A DNA stretch of 64,000 nucleotides. Source: Cognatitamlana onchidii (GTDB lineage: Bacteria; Bacteroidota; Bacteroidia; Flavobacteriales; Flavobacteriaceae). The position numbers and the translations under genes are program-made. The notes below the pieces were generated by a model, which had not been told where the DNA came from, ran no database searches, and saw only the letters and a list, made by a program, of their open reading frames with translations. The stretch spans positions 217,220-281,219 of the forward strand of contig NZ_SRWZ01000005.1 in assembly GCF_004804355.1 (NCBI RefSeq), read 5' to 3'. This document shows, piece by piece, positions 54,217 through 63,921 of this stretch (positions within the stretch are counted from its first letter, which is position 1; each line of letters begins with the position of its first letter).

Positions 54217-56346
54217 CTACTGAATTTGTGTTTTAGCTCTATTGTCTTCAATCTCTGCCGATTCTTTTAAGGCATTATATAATTTAGAATTTACCACATT
54301 CGACTTTTGTTGTTCAACTCTATTAGCTGCGGCTTGGTAGTTATCAAGTTCTACTGCTGGAGTAACCTTTGTTACTTGTATCATATAAACGCCTTTCTCG
54401 CCATCAATTAAACTGGAAGTTTCACCTTCATCTAAACCGAAGGCAGCACCAACAACTAATGGTTCGCGTCCTGCTCCTGAAATGGTTGGGTTTTTCATAT
54501 TAATTCCTGTAGCCGTTCTAACAGAAGTGCTTTCTGCAGCAGCTAAATCATCTAAAGTGGAAGCAGAAACCCGAGATCTAATCATCTCTGCTTTCTTCTC
54601 TTTTCTTATAACAGGTAAAACTTTTGCGGTAGCATCTTCAACCGACATAAGTCCTGCTTCATGTTGCGCTACTAATTGAGCAATAACATATCCTCCTGGC
54701 ACATTAAAACGTTTAATATCGCCCACTGACGTCTCATCTTGAAAAGCCCAACGCACTATAGGTCTTTGATTACCAACGCCCGGAATGCTTTCATCAAGCA
54801 CTTTAATACCGTTTACAGGTCTTATATTAAATTTATTTTCAGCAGCAACAGTTTCAAAATCTCCTTCTCCTGCATTTATTTCAAAGCTTGAAGCATCTCT
54901 AAATACTTTATCGCTTGTTGCCTCCGAAGGTTCAATCTTTCTAGCAATGGTACCTACCTGAACAGCCTTCTTCTTTTCTTTTTGACCTTCTATTTCAATA
55001 ATATGAAATCCAAAAACAGTTTTTACAACACCTAAATCGCCCGTTTTTCCATCAAATTCAAAGTCATTAAACTCAGGAACCATCGTGTTATATGGGTGCC
55101 AATCATACCGTCCTTCTTTTGCTATACTTCCCTGATCTGACGAAAATTGCTTTACAAATTCTGGAAATTTAGAACGACTTCTCTTTAAAACAGTTAATAG
55201 GCTATCGGCTAAAGTCTTAGCCTCTGCTTCTGTTTGAGTTACTTCTGGTGTTGCACTTTGAGCCCCGATAAAAGGTATTAATATATGGCGTACTTTAACA
55301 GAATCAGGAATTTGCTTTACCGCCGTTACCTTTGATACCTTAAAGAAACCGTCGTGCTTATATGGACCAAAAACTTCACCTTCGTTAAGTGCATAAATAT
55401 CTTCCGCAAACTCTGTTGGTAAACTTGATTTAAAGACAAAACGATCGTTAAACTTAATATCTGAAGAGGCTATTGAGTTGATATACTCCTCATTATTCTT
55501 TACTTTGCTAAACGCAACAATGGTGTCTTTTCTTCCTCGTTCGTCAACCAATTGCCCTTTTACATAGGTTTCTAATTCTTCCTTAATGGCATTTTCATCT
55601 TCAACCGATGCTTGCTCCTTAAATTCCACAAAACGAATATCTCTGGAGGCCTCTACTTCATACTGCTTTTTATTGTCGTTAATATAACTTGAAATATCAG
55701 ATTTAGATACTTGCACGACACTATCTGGAATAGAAGCATATGCTACCTGAACATACTTTATATCAACCTTATTACCTTCTAACTTATGCTCTAATTCCCC
55801 TTCTGAAAGCGTTCCTGTTAAACCAGCCTTAACCATATTAAAATAGTTTTGGTTTAATCCGTTAAAAGCTAGTTGCTTCTCATATCCAATCCAACTCTCA
55901 TAGCCAGGCGCAGATGTTTCTTTTAAATTTGCTATATACTCGTTTAATTTATTCTCATCAAACAATCCTGCTTCATTTAAAAACTCAGGACTTGTTGCTA
56001 AAGCTGTTCTAAGTAAATCTCTCATCTGGTCCTGTTCAACAGAAATGCCAAGCTCTTCAAACTGTGTTTCCATCACAGCTTGCCTTACTTCTTGATCCCA
56101 TACTCTATTCATAACCTGAGTATTTGTGGCATTTGGACCCAATTGCCTCTGCAACCCTTCTACCTTTTGCAAAAATTCTTCTCGAGAAATGTCTTTCCCA
56201 TTTATAGTGGCAACTATATTTTGCGATTTTGAAGTTAGTGCATCACTGTTCTTGAATAAATCTGCTAATACAAAGGAAAATAACGCTAATGCGATTATGA
56301 GAATTAAGAATAGTGAACGTTGTCTTATCTTATTTAAAACTGCCAT
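54217..56346 (-). CDS. PpiD-type peptidyl-prolyl isomerase / SurA N-terminal domain protein
   Basis: 709-residue membrane-anchored periplasmic chaperone. One N-terminal membrane helix (LFLILIIALALFSFVLADL), a SurA_N-like helical domain to about residue 330, a parvulin/PPIC domain from about 345 (VRHILIPFIG, FGFHIIEIEGQ), and a second long C-terminal region with helices that resembles PpiD. It assists folding of proteins leaving the Sec translocon. It begins at ATG and is followed by its own terminator. It reads with the downstream-coordinate genes on the same strand but is separated by 133 bp from the CNNM gene. Confidence 0.9.
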   Translation of the reverse strand: MAVLNKIRQRSLFLILIIALALFSFVLADLFKNSDALTSKSQNIVATINGKDISREEFLQKVEGLQRQLGPNATNTQVMNRVWDQEVRQAVMETQFEELGISVEQDQMRDLLRTALATSPEFLNEAGLFDENKLNEYIANLKETSAPGYESWIGYEKQLAFNGLNQNYFNMVKAGLTGTLSEGELEHKLEGNKVDIKYVQVAYASIPDSVVQVSKSDISSYINDNKKQYEVEASRDIRFVEFKEQASVEDENAIKEELETYVKGQLVDERGRKDTIVAFSKVKNNEEYINSIASSDIKFNDRFVFKSSLPTEFAEDIYALNEGEVFGPYKHDGFFKVSKVTAVKQIPDSVKVRHILIPFIGAQSATPEVTQTEAEAKTLADSLLTVLKRSRSKFPEFVKQFSSDQGSIAKEGRYDWHPYNTMVPEFNDFEFDGKTGDLGVVKTVFGFHIIEIEGQKEKKKAVQVGTIARKIEPSEATSDKVFRDASSFEINAGEGDFETVAAENKFNIRPVNGIKVLDESIPGVGNQRPIVRWAFQDETSVGDIKRFNVPGGYVIAQLVAQHEAGLMSVEDATAKVLPVIRKEKKAEMIRSRVSASTLDDLAAAESTSVRTATGINMKNPTISGAGREPLVVGAAFGLDEGETSSLIDGEKGVYMIQVTKVTPAVELDNYQAAANRVEQQKSNVVNSKLYNALKESAEIEDNRAKTQIQ

Positions 56347-56479
56347 CTGAAAAATTTAATTTTAACACCCAGTTACAGGGATATACTTATTAATTTGCTG
56401 CCAAATATTGCAATTTGACAAAAATATCGTGCGCGAAAATACCATTTTCTATTTAATAATGAAAGGAGAATATCGGATT

Positions 56480-57772
56480 TTAATCTTCCTCTAAAACTTT
56501 AAGTTCTACTAAGTCAATTTTAGTATTTGACACTTCTAAAATGACAAATTGAAACGTATCAATAACCACAACATCGTTTTGACCAGGAATTTCTTCGGCA
56601 TGATTTACAATAAGCCCTCCCAACGTTTCGTAATTCTCACTTTCAGGAAGATTAATTTTGTAAGTTTCGTTAATATCATCTACTTCTAAACGCGCCGAAA
56701 ACTTATACGTATTTGTAGCTTCGTCGAACTCTTCTATTAAATCAATCGAATCATGTTCATCTTCAATTTCACCGAAGAGTTCCTCTACAATATCCTCAAC
56801 CGTCATAATCCCAGAAGTTCCACCATATTCATCTAGAACCACGGCTATACTTCTGCGTTTCTTTGTTAAGACATTTAAAACATCCTTAATGAGCACTGTT
56901 TCCGGAACGTACTCTACAGGTGTTAACATTGATTTTATACTCTTAGCCTCTTTAAACAGTTCAAAGGAGTGAACGTACCCTAAAATATCATCAATATTTT
57001 CCTTATAGACCAGAATCTTTGTTCTACCACTCTCTGTAAATAAGGTGTTTAAAGATTTTATAGAGTCATTAATTTCAACAGCAATAATCTCCGTTCTGGG
57101 AACCATCACCTCTCTAGCTTTTACTTCTGAAAACTCAAGGGCATTCTTAAAAATTTGAATTTCAGAATCTACATCCTCATGCTCTTCAACAGATTCCATC
57201 TGCTCACTTATATAATTACCCAATTCTACTTTGGTAAAAGCTAATTGAATTTGATCGCCTTCAGTTTTAAAAAACACTTTCAATATAAAATCCGATATCC
57301 AAATAACAAAGTTTGATATCACAGCAAAGAGTATATAAAACAAATATGCTGGTATAGCCAGCGCTTTAATTAATGTGTTGGCATAAATTTGAAAAAACAC
57401 CTTAGGTAAAAACTCTGCTGTTATAAGAATAACAAAAGTGGAAATTACCGTTTGTGAAAACAGGCTAGCATCAACCAATAAATAATCAACAAACCCATAC
57501 GATGTAGGGATTAGGGTTTGAAACCAATCCATTAACATATCTCCCATAAAAAACCCATAGATAACAAGAGCAATATTATTGCCTATTAACATCGTGGTGA
57601 TAAATTTGGAGGGTTTAGCGGTAAGCCTACTTAATATCTTTGCTAAAAGTCCTTCTTGCTTTTTTTCAATCTCAATATGAATTTTATTAGACGACACATA
57701 AGCAATTTCCATCCCTGAAAAAAAAGCAGAAAGTATTAAAGATGCAATTATTATAATTACATAAAGACTCAT
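56480..57772 (-). CDS. CNNM/CorC family protein (DUF21-CBS-CorC_HlyC)
   Basis: 430-residue membrane protein. Residues 1-190 are the DUF21/CNNM transmembrane domain (start LYVIIIIASLILSAFFSGME, which contains the conserved SAFFSG.E). A CBS pair follows at about 205-330 (VMVPRTEIIAVEIND, VVLDEYGGTSGIMTVEDIVE), and a CorC_HlyC domain ends the protein. Members are often called hemolysins but act in magnesium or other divalent cation export. It is preceded 3 bp away by a small membrane gene on the same strand, suggesting coupling. Confidence 0.92.
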   Translation of the reverse strand: MSLYVIIIIASLILSAFFSGMEIAYVSSNKIHIEIEKKQEGLLAKILSRLTAKPSKFITTMLIGNNIALVIYGFFMGDMLMDWFQTLIPTSYGFVDYLLVDASLFSQTVISTFVILITAEFLPKVFFQIYANTLIKALAIPAYLFYILFAVISNFVIWISDFILKVFFKTEGDQIQLAFTKVELGNYISEQMESVEEHEDVDSEIQIFKNALEFSEVKAREVMVPRTEIIAVEINDSIKSLNTLFTESGRTKILVYKENIDDILGYVHSFELFKEAKSIKSMLTPVEYVPETVLIKDVLNVLTKKRRSIAVVLDEYGGTSGIMTVEDIVEELFGEIEDEHDSIDLIEEFDEATNTYKFSARLEVDDINETYKINLPESENYETLGGLIVNHAEEIPGQNDVVVIDTFQFVILEVSNTKIDLVELKVLEED

Positions 57773-57775
57773 TTA

Positions 57776-57967
57776 CTAAGAGTTATTTCTATTATCAAAC
57801 TTCTTACTAAACTTTTTCCTGAAGAAATACATGAAAATAGCAAGGGCAGCTAAACCAAAAGAAATATAAGCGCCGTTTGTTCCATTACCCCATTTGGTTA
57901 CGCCATCATAAATAAATAATACAGCAAATACTAAATACGCATATTGGAATATTTTAGAATACTTCAT
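57776..57967 (-). CDS. Small two-helix membrane protein (63 aa)
   Basis: 63 codons with two hydrophobic stretches (YAYLVFAVLFIYDGV and ISFGLAALAIFMYFF) separated by a Gly/Asn turn, followed by a basic tail (RKKFSKKFDN). No recognised family. Its stop lies 3 bp before the CNNM start, so they are probably co-transcribed with lptC upstream. Small hydrophobic proteins at this position are common in Flavobacteria. Function unknown. Confidence 0.75.
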   Translation of the reverse strand: MKYSKIFQYAYLVFAVLFIYDGVTKWGNGTNGAYISFGLAALAIFMYFFRKKFSKKFDNRNNS

Positions 57968-58024
57968 TTTATTTGTTGAATTTGATTGTAAAGATACTTA
58001 AAATTGAAAAAAATGGCTTTAAAA

Positions 58025-58579
58025 TTACTCCTCAAGAGTTATAATTCCAGTAACTTCGAGCACCTCGGCATTAGTAAACTTTGAATTAGAATCGAATCCG
58101 TTACCATTAATAATATCTTGTTTTGTTTGAAAAGAAACGGGTTGATTAGTAAACAACCACTCTTTTTTTTCATCGTAATACAACTGGTTCGTTTTTAAAA
58201 CACTACTATCGTTTGTGGTTATAACCACGTTTTCCTGTAAGTCTATAAGGTTATTGCTTGTATAGACTATTGCATAATCTGCAACCACCGTACTCTTTTT
58301 ATTCTGATCATCAAATACATAAAGTGTTACCCCCTCTACAAATTCTCTAAAAGGAAAATCTCGATTGGTATAATCTAAAGCTTTTGTACTTAACAGATTA
58401 GCTTTTATCCTTCCAAAAGCCGTATATTTTAAATTAAGATTATAGTCAACACCTAATGGTTCATTCTCAGAAATTCCAATTTTTTGAACCTGGTCGTAAT
58501 TATTATTACATGAAAAAAACATCGTCACAGTAATAACTGTGACGATGTTTAACAATTTATATAATCTTCTAATTTTCAT
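58025..58579 (-). CDS. lptC: LptC, LPS export periplasmic protein
   Basis: 184-residue lipoprotein (lipobox FFSC near residue 24), matching LptC of Bacteroidetes: a single LptC/OstA-like beta-jellyroll with LYVFDDQNKKSTVVADYA, DLQENVVITTNDSS and TNQLYYDEKKEWLFTNQPV. It bridges the LptB2FG transporter and LptA for lipopolysaccharide export. Its ATG overlaps the stop of the TPR gene upstream by one base (TAATG), so translation is coupled. Confidence 0.9.
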   Translation of the reverse strand: MKIRRLYKLLNIVTVITVTMFFSCNNNYDQVQKIGISENEPLGVDYNLNLKYTAFGRIKANLLSTKALDYTNRDFPFREFVEGVTLYVFDDQNKKSTVVADYAIVYTSNNLIDLQENVVITTNDSSVLKTNQLYYDEKKEWLFTNQPVSFQTKQDIINGNGFDSNSKFTNAEVLEVTGIITLEE

Positions 58580-59958
58580 TAAATACTTGGTACGGTAACC
58601 GAACTATTTATCCAGCAACCAATTTTAATGGTTTCTCCGGCTCTCCCAGAGCTAAATACTTCTGCCTTACTTGGAGCTTTTGCTTTATAGTTTGCAGAAG
58701 ACTGAGATGCAGCCTTTTTCATTGTTGGATCAACACGTGCCGCTTTATTTGCTTCCTGAGAAGCTAACCAATATACCGCTCTCTTATCAAAATTTGATTC
58801 TCCACAACTATTCGCACTAGCAGCGTACATAGAGGCTATAGCAATATGCGGTCTTCCATTTGATGGATTGAGCTTTAAAGCTTGTCTGTAATAGTTTCTT
58901 GCTTTTCCGTAACTTTTTCTTGCCTTTAATTTAGTCGCTACTTTATAATAAAGTTTTGATTTTTTGAAACCATCTGTTTCTAGACTAATTGCCTGATCAT
59001 AAAACTTAAGCGCCTCATTTGCCTTTTTCTCTTTCTCTTTAAGTAAACCTAAATAATAAGCCGAACTTGCAGAAGGATTCAATTCATGTAAAGCATTTAC
59101 TAACTTAAAGAATAACGGGTCATCGGTACATTCTTTTTCAGACATTTTACCAGCAGCTCTTTGCAACCAAATGGCATTATCTTTGTTAGCTTCAAAATCT
59201 TTTTGGTACAAAGGAATTAAATTTTCACAATTTGCTCTATTCCCCAATTTTTGATCAATACTTCCGGATATCTGATCATAAGCCTTTAAATAACTTGAGT
59301 AGTAACGTTTATAGCTGTTCTCTTTTTTAGTTAAAGCTGTACCCGCATCTTCTTTAGCAACAAGTTTGTTTAGTTTTTCAGAGTAATTCTTTACCTCTTC
59401 TTCAACTTTCTCTACTATGTCATCATACTTATTAAATAAATCTTGTGCTGGTTTTTTCCCTTCATCAAACAAATCAACCATTAACGAGAAGTAGGTATAC
59501 AAACTTTTAGGATTCGTAAAAGAATCTTTATCCATGTGGTAGGCCTCATCAAAACAAGTATATAACTCATCTTTAGACAAGCTTAAAATATCTCTATTAT
59601 CATATTTTAATTGACAAGCCTTTGCAAGATACTCTCCTTTAGGTGTCTTACTTGTAAAATGCTCGCCACGTTGCTCCCATAACTTTACTAAATCATTGAT
59701 AAAAGCAGTTTTTTCAGCACCACTAGCATTGTCTATTTTGTGATTTAATATTTTCTCGCCGTCTGCATAAATGGCAATATTAAACTTAGGGCATTTATTT
59801 CTTACAGCCATCCAAGGTTCGTAGGCAGCATCATAATTCTTTGCTTTCACGTACTCGTGGAATATGGAAAGCTTTGTGATGCACTCCTCGTCTTGTTGAG
59901 CAAACCCAATATTAAATCCAATAAATAATAATACTAATAACGTAATTCTTGTTTTCAT
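58579..59958 (-). CDS. Secreted tetratricopeptide-repeat protein
   Basis: 459-residue exported protein: signal peptide to about residue 20 (FNIGFAQ), a helical middle rich in Lys/Glu, and TPR units in the C-terminal half (SAYYLGLLKEKEKKANEALK, LYYKVATKLKARKSYGKARN, NYYRQALKLNPSNGRPHIAI). No specific family name is recognised beyond TPR. It sits between an outer-membrane protein gene (18 bp) and lptC (1-bp overlap), so a role in outer-membrane biogenesis is likely but unproven. Confidence 0.85.
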   Translation of the reverse strand: MKTRITLLVLLFIGFNIGFAQQDEECITKLSIFHEYVKAKNYDAAYEPWMAVRNKCPKFNIAIYADGEKILNHKIDNASGAEKTAFINDLVKLWEQRGEHFTSKTPKGEYLAKACQLKYDNRDILSLSKDELYTCFDEAYHMDKDSFTNPKSLYTYFSLMVDLFDEGKKPAQDLFNKYDDIVEKVEEEVKNYSEKLNKLVAKEDAGTALTKKENSYKRYYSSYLKAYDQISGSIDQKLGNRANCENLIPLYQKDFEANKDNAIWLQRAAGKMSEKECTDDPLFFKLVNALHELNPSASSAYYLGLLKEKEKKANEALKFYDQAISLETDGFKKSKLYYKVATKLKARKSYGKARNYYRQALKLNPSNGRPHIAIASMYAASANSCGESNFDKRAVYWLASQEANKAARVDPTMKKAASQSSANYKAKAPSKAEVFSSGRAGETIKIGCWINSSVTVPSI

Positions 59959-59976
59959 GATAATAATTTTGTGCTT

Positions 59977-61287
59977 TTATTGAAATTTTCTTTTCTGAAA
60001 CCATCTATCGTTCAAAGATAAACTTAATTGAACATTAATAAAATTCTCTTGAATTAAATTATTCTTTGTAGTCCCGCGCTGACCATACTCGAAACCAATA
60101 TTTGCGTTTGATAGTAATCTTGTATCGCCCACTGGTAACCCTATACCAAAAGACATGCCAAACTCATTAATAGATTCATCATTAATAACCAAACCAGTCT
60201 TTTCAAATCGTACCCCTGCTCTATAAACAGCTCTTTTAAAATAACTTGAAAAAGAATTGTATTGCGGAATAAAAAAGCCACCAATTGCTATTGTAGACGC
60301 ATCTTCATAGGTTGTTTTATTGGTACTGTATAACACATTTGAGAATTTACTCGACTCCTGAAAAAAATATTCTGCGCCGATAAACCAGTTTCTAACTTGT
60401 CCAATCCCAAGTCCTATGCTATATTTTGCAGGCATAACTAAATCCGTTTTCTCCAAACCTAGTGCTTCCAAGTTTGCCTCTACTGTGTTAAGAGGAACTT
60501 CTCTCCCTGAACTAGGCACTATTGTAATGGTTGAGAATAGTCTATCGTTATCAGAAACGATCTTCCTTTCAGGAGCGTATGTTGCCCCTGTAACCAATTC
60601 TAATCTTTCATTTATCTTGGCTTTATAAGACAACCCAAAGTTAACCGTGAATCCACTTAGATCAGACCTATTAATCTCTCTCGACTGATACTGTACAGGA
60701 ACACGATTATCGTATTGAAACGCAATAACATTATTCTGTATATTTCCAAAGTTATATTGAAAATCTACTCCTGCCGACAACCCTTCAGTAAATTGGTAAC
60801 CCAAGCCTAAAAACACTCTATTTAAACCGCCTTCACCATTAAACCTGTTGTCTACGTCACCTTCGTCATTAAGAGATTCTAATCTGTAACCTACTGAGGT
60901 ATAAGGCATAACACCAACTCCAAACCCTAGCTTACCAATAGGTATTGATAAAGCTAAATAATTTAAAGCAGCCGATTGTGCCTCTCCTTTACTTGTGGCA
61001 CTTTTTAAATTTGTTCTTTTAAAACTGCCTCCCAATGAAAATTTTACGGGTCTGCTGTCGCCTCCCCACATCGCTAGGTTATTTCCTCCATACGAAGCTG
61101 GGTTTCTTAAATTTACATGAATACTATCTGTATAGATACTCAAGCCCCCCATACTTCTATTTTCTACGGTACCTTTAAAATTTAAACTACCAATACCATA
61201 AAAAGAATAAGGTGAGGTTGTTGCCTCTTGACTATAACTTTGAATTGCAGTTAATACAATTAAACCTAGTACAAGTTTTTTTATCAT
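59977..61287 (-). CDS. Outer-membrane beta-barrel protein
   Basis: 436-residue exported protein (signal peptide to about SYSQ). The body alternates hydrophobic and polar residues in beta-strands with many Gly/Tyr positions (SPYSFYGIGSLNFKGTVENR at the N-terminus, LSAGVDFQYNFGNIQNN, FEYGQRGTTKNNLIQENF near the C-terminus), the pattern of a FadL/OmpP1-like or porin-type barrel. No cargo can be inferred. It overlaps the coaX stop by 4 bp and is followed by TPR and lptC genes, forming a small envelope operon. Confidence 0.85.
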   Translation of the reverse strand: MIKKLVLGLIVLTAIQSYSQEATTSPYSFYGIGSLNFKGTVENRSMGGLSIYTDSIHVNLRNPASYGGNNLAMWGGDSRPVKFSLGGSFKRTNLKSATSKGEAQSAALNYLALSIPIGKLGFGVGVMPYTSVGYRLESLNDEGDVDNRFNGEGGLNRVFLGLGYQFTEGLSAGVDFQYNFGNIQNNVIAFQYDNRVPVQYQSREINRSDLSGFTVNFGLSYKAKINERLELVTGATYAPERKIVSDNDRLFSTITIVPSSGREVPLNTVEANLEALGLEKTDLVMPAKYSIGLGIGQVRNWFIGAEYFFQESSKFSNVLYSTNKTTYEDASTIAIGGFFIPQYNSFSSYFKRAVYRAGVRFEKTGLVINDESINEFGMSFGIGLPVGDTRLLSNANIGFEYGQRGTTKNNLIQENFINVQLSLSLNDRWFQKRKFQ

Positions 61288-62012
61288 TCGTTTGAGTTAA
61301 ATTCAAGAATATAATCCAATCCTTCCAAAAGGAAATTAGAATTGGCAAATATGCTACTTTTTAATTGTTTAGACAAAAAATTAGCATCGCCACCTGTTAA
61401 AATAACTGTTAAATCTGGATATTTAAGCTTATACATTTCAATGGTTCCATCAATTTCATTTAAAACACCATTTACCACACCAGAATGCATCGATGTATTT
61501 GTAGACCTACCAATTAAGTGTTCGGGTAACATTGGTTTTAATAACGGTAATTTGGCTGTTAAATTATGTAATGCTTGGTAGCGCATAGATATGCCAGGCG
61601 AAATAGCTCCTCCAAGGTAATGGTTGCTGCGGTCAACAAAGTCAAATGTTATGCAAGTACCCGCATCTATAATAAGTGTATTTTCATTTGGATATATTTT
61701 TACCGAAGCGCTTGCCAATGCCATTCTATCAACTCCCAAAGTTTTTGGAGTTGCATACAGGTTTTTAAAAGGTACTTTTGTTTTAAAATCGAGTAGCAAT
61801 AGAGTAAAACTACGCCTTATCTCTTGTAAATCAATTGTATTAAGTTTTCCTACCGATGAAATAATAGCCCTATCGATCGCATAATTCTCTTTAATAGCTT
61901 TTACATGATACAGCACATTCTCTATATCAACAATCCTTTTATGTTTTAAAACACCTTCTTGAAAAACAGCAAGTTTCACAAAAGAATTACCTACATCAAC
62001 AATTAAATTCAT
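61284..62012 (-). CDS. coaX: Type III pantothenate kinase
   Basis: 242-residue ASKHA-fold kinase. The phosphate-1 motif MNLIVDVGNSFVKLAVF begins the protein, TLGVDRMALASA and IIDAGTCITFDFVD supply the substrate and phosphate-2 motifs, and GGAISPGISMRYQAL follows. It catalyses the first step of coenzyme A synthesis. It overlaps the outer-membrane protein gene by 4 bp and is the first gene of that run. Confidence 0.96.
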   Translation of the reverse strand: MNLIVDVGNSFVKLAVFQEGVLKHKRIVDIENVLYHVKAIKENYAIDRAIISSVGKLNTIDLQEIRRSFTLLLLDFKTKVPFKNLYATPKTLGVDRMALASASVKIYPNENTLIIDAGTCITFDFVDRSNHYLGGAISPGISMRYQALHNLTAKLPLLKPMLPEHLIGRSTNTSMHSGVVNGVLNEIDGTIEMYKLKYPDLTVILTGGDANFLSKQLKSSIFANSNFLLEGLDYILEFNSNE

Positions 62013-62146
62013 TCCTTACTAAAAGCTCAAATTTACAAAACCCCATGAAATTAAACTGTTATAAAAAGTTATAATATTCACAATTAATTGGTTAGCATAA
62101 AACACTTAAAAAATAAGCTCATTCATATTATTTTTTACGCAATTAG

Positions 62147-62178
62147 TTTGGCGAATTATAAAATTGAATATATATTTG
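62147..62178 (+). promoter_or_regulatory. Promoter of tRNA-Phe (TTTG-N20-TATATTTG)
   Basis: A textbook Bacteroidetes promoter: -33 TTTG at 62147-62150, 20-base spacer, -7 TATATTTG at 62171-62178. The tRNA gene starts 16 bp downstream. Confidence 0.8.
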
Positions 62179-62193
62179 CAACCGCTTTGGCGA

Positions 62194-62266
62194 GGTACCT
62201 TAGCTCAGTTGGTAGAGCAAAGGACTGAAAATCCTTGTGTCCCTGGTTCGATTCCTGGAGGTACCA
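62194..62266 (+). tRNA. tRNA-Phe (anticodon GAA)
   Basis: Acceptor GGTACCT / AGGTACC, D-arm with TCAGTTGGTAGA, anticodon loop CTGAAAA (anticodon GAA), T-arm with GGTTCGATTCC, discriminator A. CCA not encoded. It has its own promoter upstream and terminator downstream. Confidence 0.97.
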
Positions 62267-62267
62267 C

Positions 62268-62304
62268 AAAAAAATCCCGAAACTTTATGTTTACGGGATT
62301 TTTT
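62268..62304. terminator. Bidirectional terminator after tRNA-Phe
   Basis: Stem AATCCCGAAAC / GTTTACGGGATT (one bulged A) with A run before and T run after, so it serves the tRNA on the plus strand and the convergent sensor gene on the minus strand. Confidence 0.85.
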
Positions 62305-62326
62305 GTTTTTTAAGCCGATAATTCTG

Positions 62327-63679
62327 TTAACTGGTCTTAGATTTCCAATGGGATTCTATATATGCCATAGTATCTTTTAAACCCAAAGGCTGGGAAGAAG
62401 CAGAAGCCCTGATAAAAAATTCTTCTTTCTCTCCTTTTACTAAAAATACAGGTTTGTTACTCCTTTCTATTTCAATAACACAAATATCTTTATCTTGTAA
62501 TGAAACTATTTTAGTACTAATATATTTATGGGTTTGTTTGCCTAATGTATTATTGATAAGCGTTATTAGGGCCAAAACAAAACCATCTCTATTATTTTTA
62601 CGCAGTGTACTATAATCATTATCTAATCCTAACACAGTCCCTTCATCATCCACACCTATAAGTAGCATACCACCATTGGAGTTTAAAAATGCAGATATGG
62701 TTTTGGCAACGACCACTTCTAAATCCTTATTTTTTGAATTTTGATAATAGTCCCATCTCAGTGAGGATTTAAACTCAAGAAAATCAGATTCTCCCTTACT
62801 GATTTCTGATTCCAAATTATGTATATCAAATACTAACCTGCCTCTTTTAAGCTTAAATACTCTTTTTCCAACAAGTAGTATCCCAGTAATTAAGGCTATT
62901 ATAACTCCAAATAAAACATACAAAAAGGACTTGTTTAGCGCTACCTTATCCTTAAAAACGTTCCATTTTTTTGCTACTTCTAACAAATCTTCATTCGAAA
63001 TACTTTCAGATCCTTTCATTATATCGGCCAAAACCCTTTCATTGCCCTTCTTAACAACAGGTCTTAAATTATTGGTAAACAAAGTTTCATATTGCTTATA
63101 GCCATCAGGTATCGAAATATCAGCCAGATTTAAAACAGAACTTGGTGTAATATAAACAAACGCATCCAAGGCTTTTTGCTGAACCGCATCATATAAAGCA
63201 GCATTCTTTTCGTAAACATTAAGTTTTAAGTCTGGGTGATGTTCTTTTAAATACATTCCCGTATAACCGTTTTTCACATGGCTTACCTCTAAATCTAAAC
63301 TATCCATGCTAACTGGGTCAAAACCATTCCTAATACAAAGAATAGCTTGCGTAGCCAGTATTTGATCTCCAAAATCGTAAACTTCACTGAGCTCATCTGA
63401 ATAGAAGCCTCCTGCAATAATATCAACCCTATTATGCTTTAGCCTATCTATACAATCATCTAAACTTCCTGGAACAAAAATTACACCTATTCCAGTTTCT
63501 TTGCTCCATAAATCCCACCAATCTATAATAAACCCTGACAACTTTCCTTGCGAATCTAAAGAAGAATAAGGCGGGTAATCGTTTAAGCAGGCCACCTTAT
63601 ATGATTGCGAAAATACCGCTGTAGAAAATACTATAAGCGAAATAAAAAAAAGTAATTTATTTAAGCCTTGCTTGTCCAT
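62327..63679 (-). CDS. SBP_bac_3 / AlbA_2 fusion membrane protein
   Basis: About 450 residues from the ATG at 63679; the frame runs to a GTG at 63736, which would add 19 residues before the signal sequence. Order of parts: signal peptide (LLFFISLIVFSTAVFSQ), a type 3 solute-binding domain (VACLNDYPPYSSLDSQGKL, RVDIIAGGFYSD) to about residue 255, one membrane helix (SFLYVLFGVIIALITGILLV), then a cytoplasmic AlbA_2 (Schlafen-like) domain (ESDFLEFKSSLRWD, NSNGGMLLIGVDDEGTVLGL, FFIRASASSQPL). A periplasmic ligand sensor joined to a putative nucleic-acid-binding domain is an unusual one-component receptor. Ligand and output are unknown. Confidence 0.87.
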   Translation of the reverse strand: MDKQGLNKLLFFISLIVFSTAVFSQSYKVACLNDYPPYSSLDSQGKLSGFIIDWWDLWSKETGIGVIFVPGSLDDCIDRLKHNRVDIIAGGFYSDELSEVYDFGDQILATQAILCIRNGFDPVSMDSLDLEVSHVKNGYTGMYLKEHHPDLKLNVYEKNAALYDAVQQKALDAFVYITPSSVLNLADISIPDGYKQYETLFTNNLRPVVKKGNERVLADIMKGSESISNEDLLEVAKKWNVFKDKVALNKSFLYVLFGVIIALITGILLVGKRVFKLKRGRLVFDIHNLESEISKGESDFLEFKSSLRWDYYQNSKNKDLEVVVAKTISAFLNSNGGMLLIGVDDEGTVLGLDNDYSTLRKNNRDGFVLALITLINNTLGKQTHKYISTKIVSLQDKDICVIEIERSNKPVFLVKGEKEEFFIRASASSQPLGLKDTMAYIESHWKSKTS

Positions 63680-63885
63680 TAAAATAATTTTAGTAGCCCT
63701 CTTTTTGTTAAAATAATCTTTAACACTTACTGACACAAAATTGACATTATTTATATGAATAAAAAAATTTATGTTAACCTTTTATAAAGGCATCTATGAG
63801 GAATATGGCGGAGGCTTTTAAAATGGTTATACCTCAATCACGGCACTAAGTCAAATCAAGTATTCCTAAATATTAAAGCAAAAAA

Positions 63886-63914
63886 AATCCTCAATCTAGC
63901 TTAGATTGAGGATT
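63886..63914 (-). terminator. Terminator of the rRNA operon
   Basis: A 13-bp perfect stem AATCCTCAATCTA / TAGATTGAGGATT with a 3-base loop, directly after the 5S 3' end, followed on the minus strand by a run of T. Confidence 0.9.
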
Positions 63915-63921
63915 CAAAAAA

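Noticed and set aside
63737..63885. Short frame beginning near 63796
   Set aside because: It is under 20 codons with no neighbouring support; it lies between the sensor gene and the rRNA terminator and is treated as noncoding.
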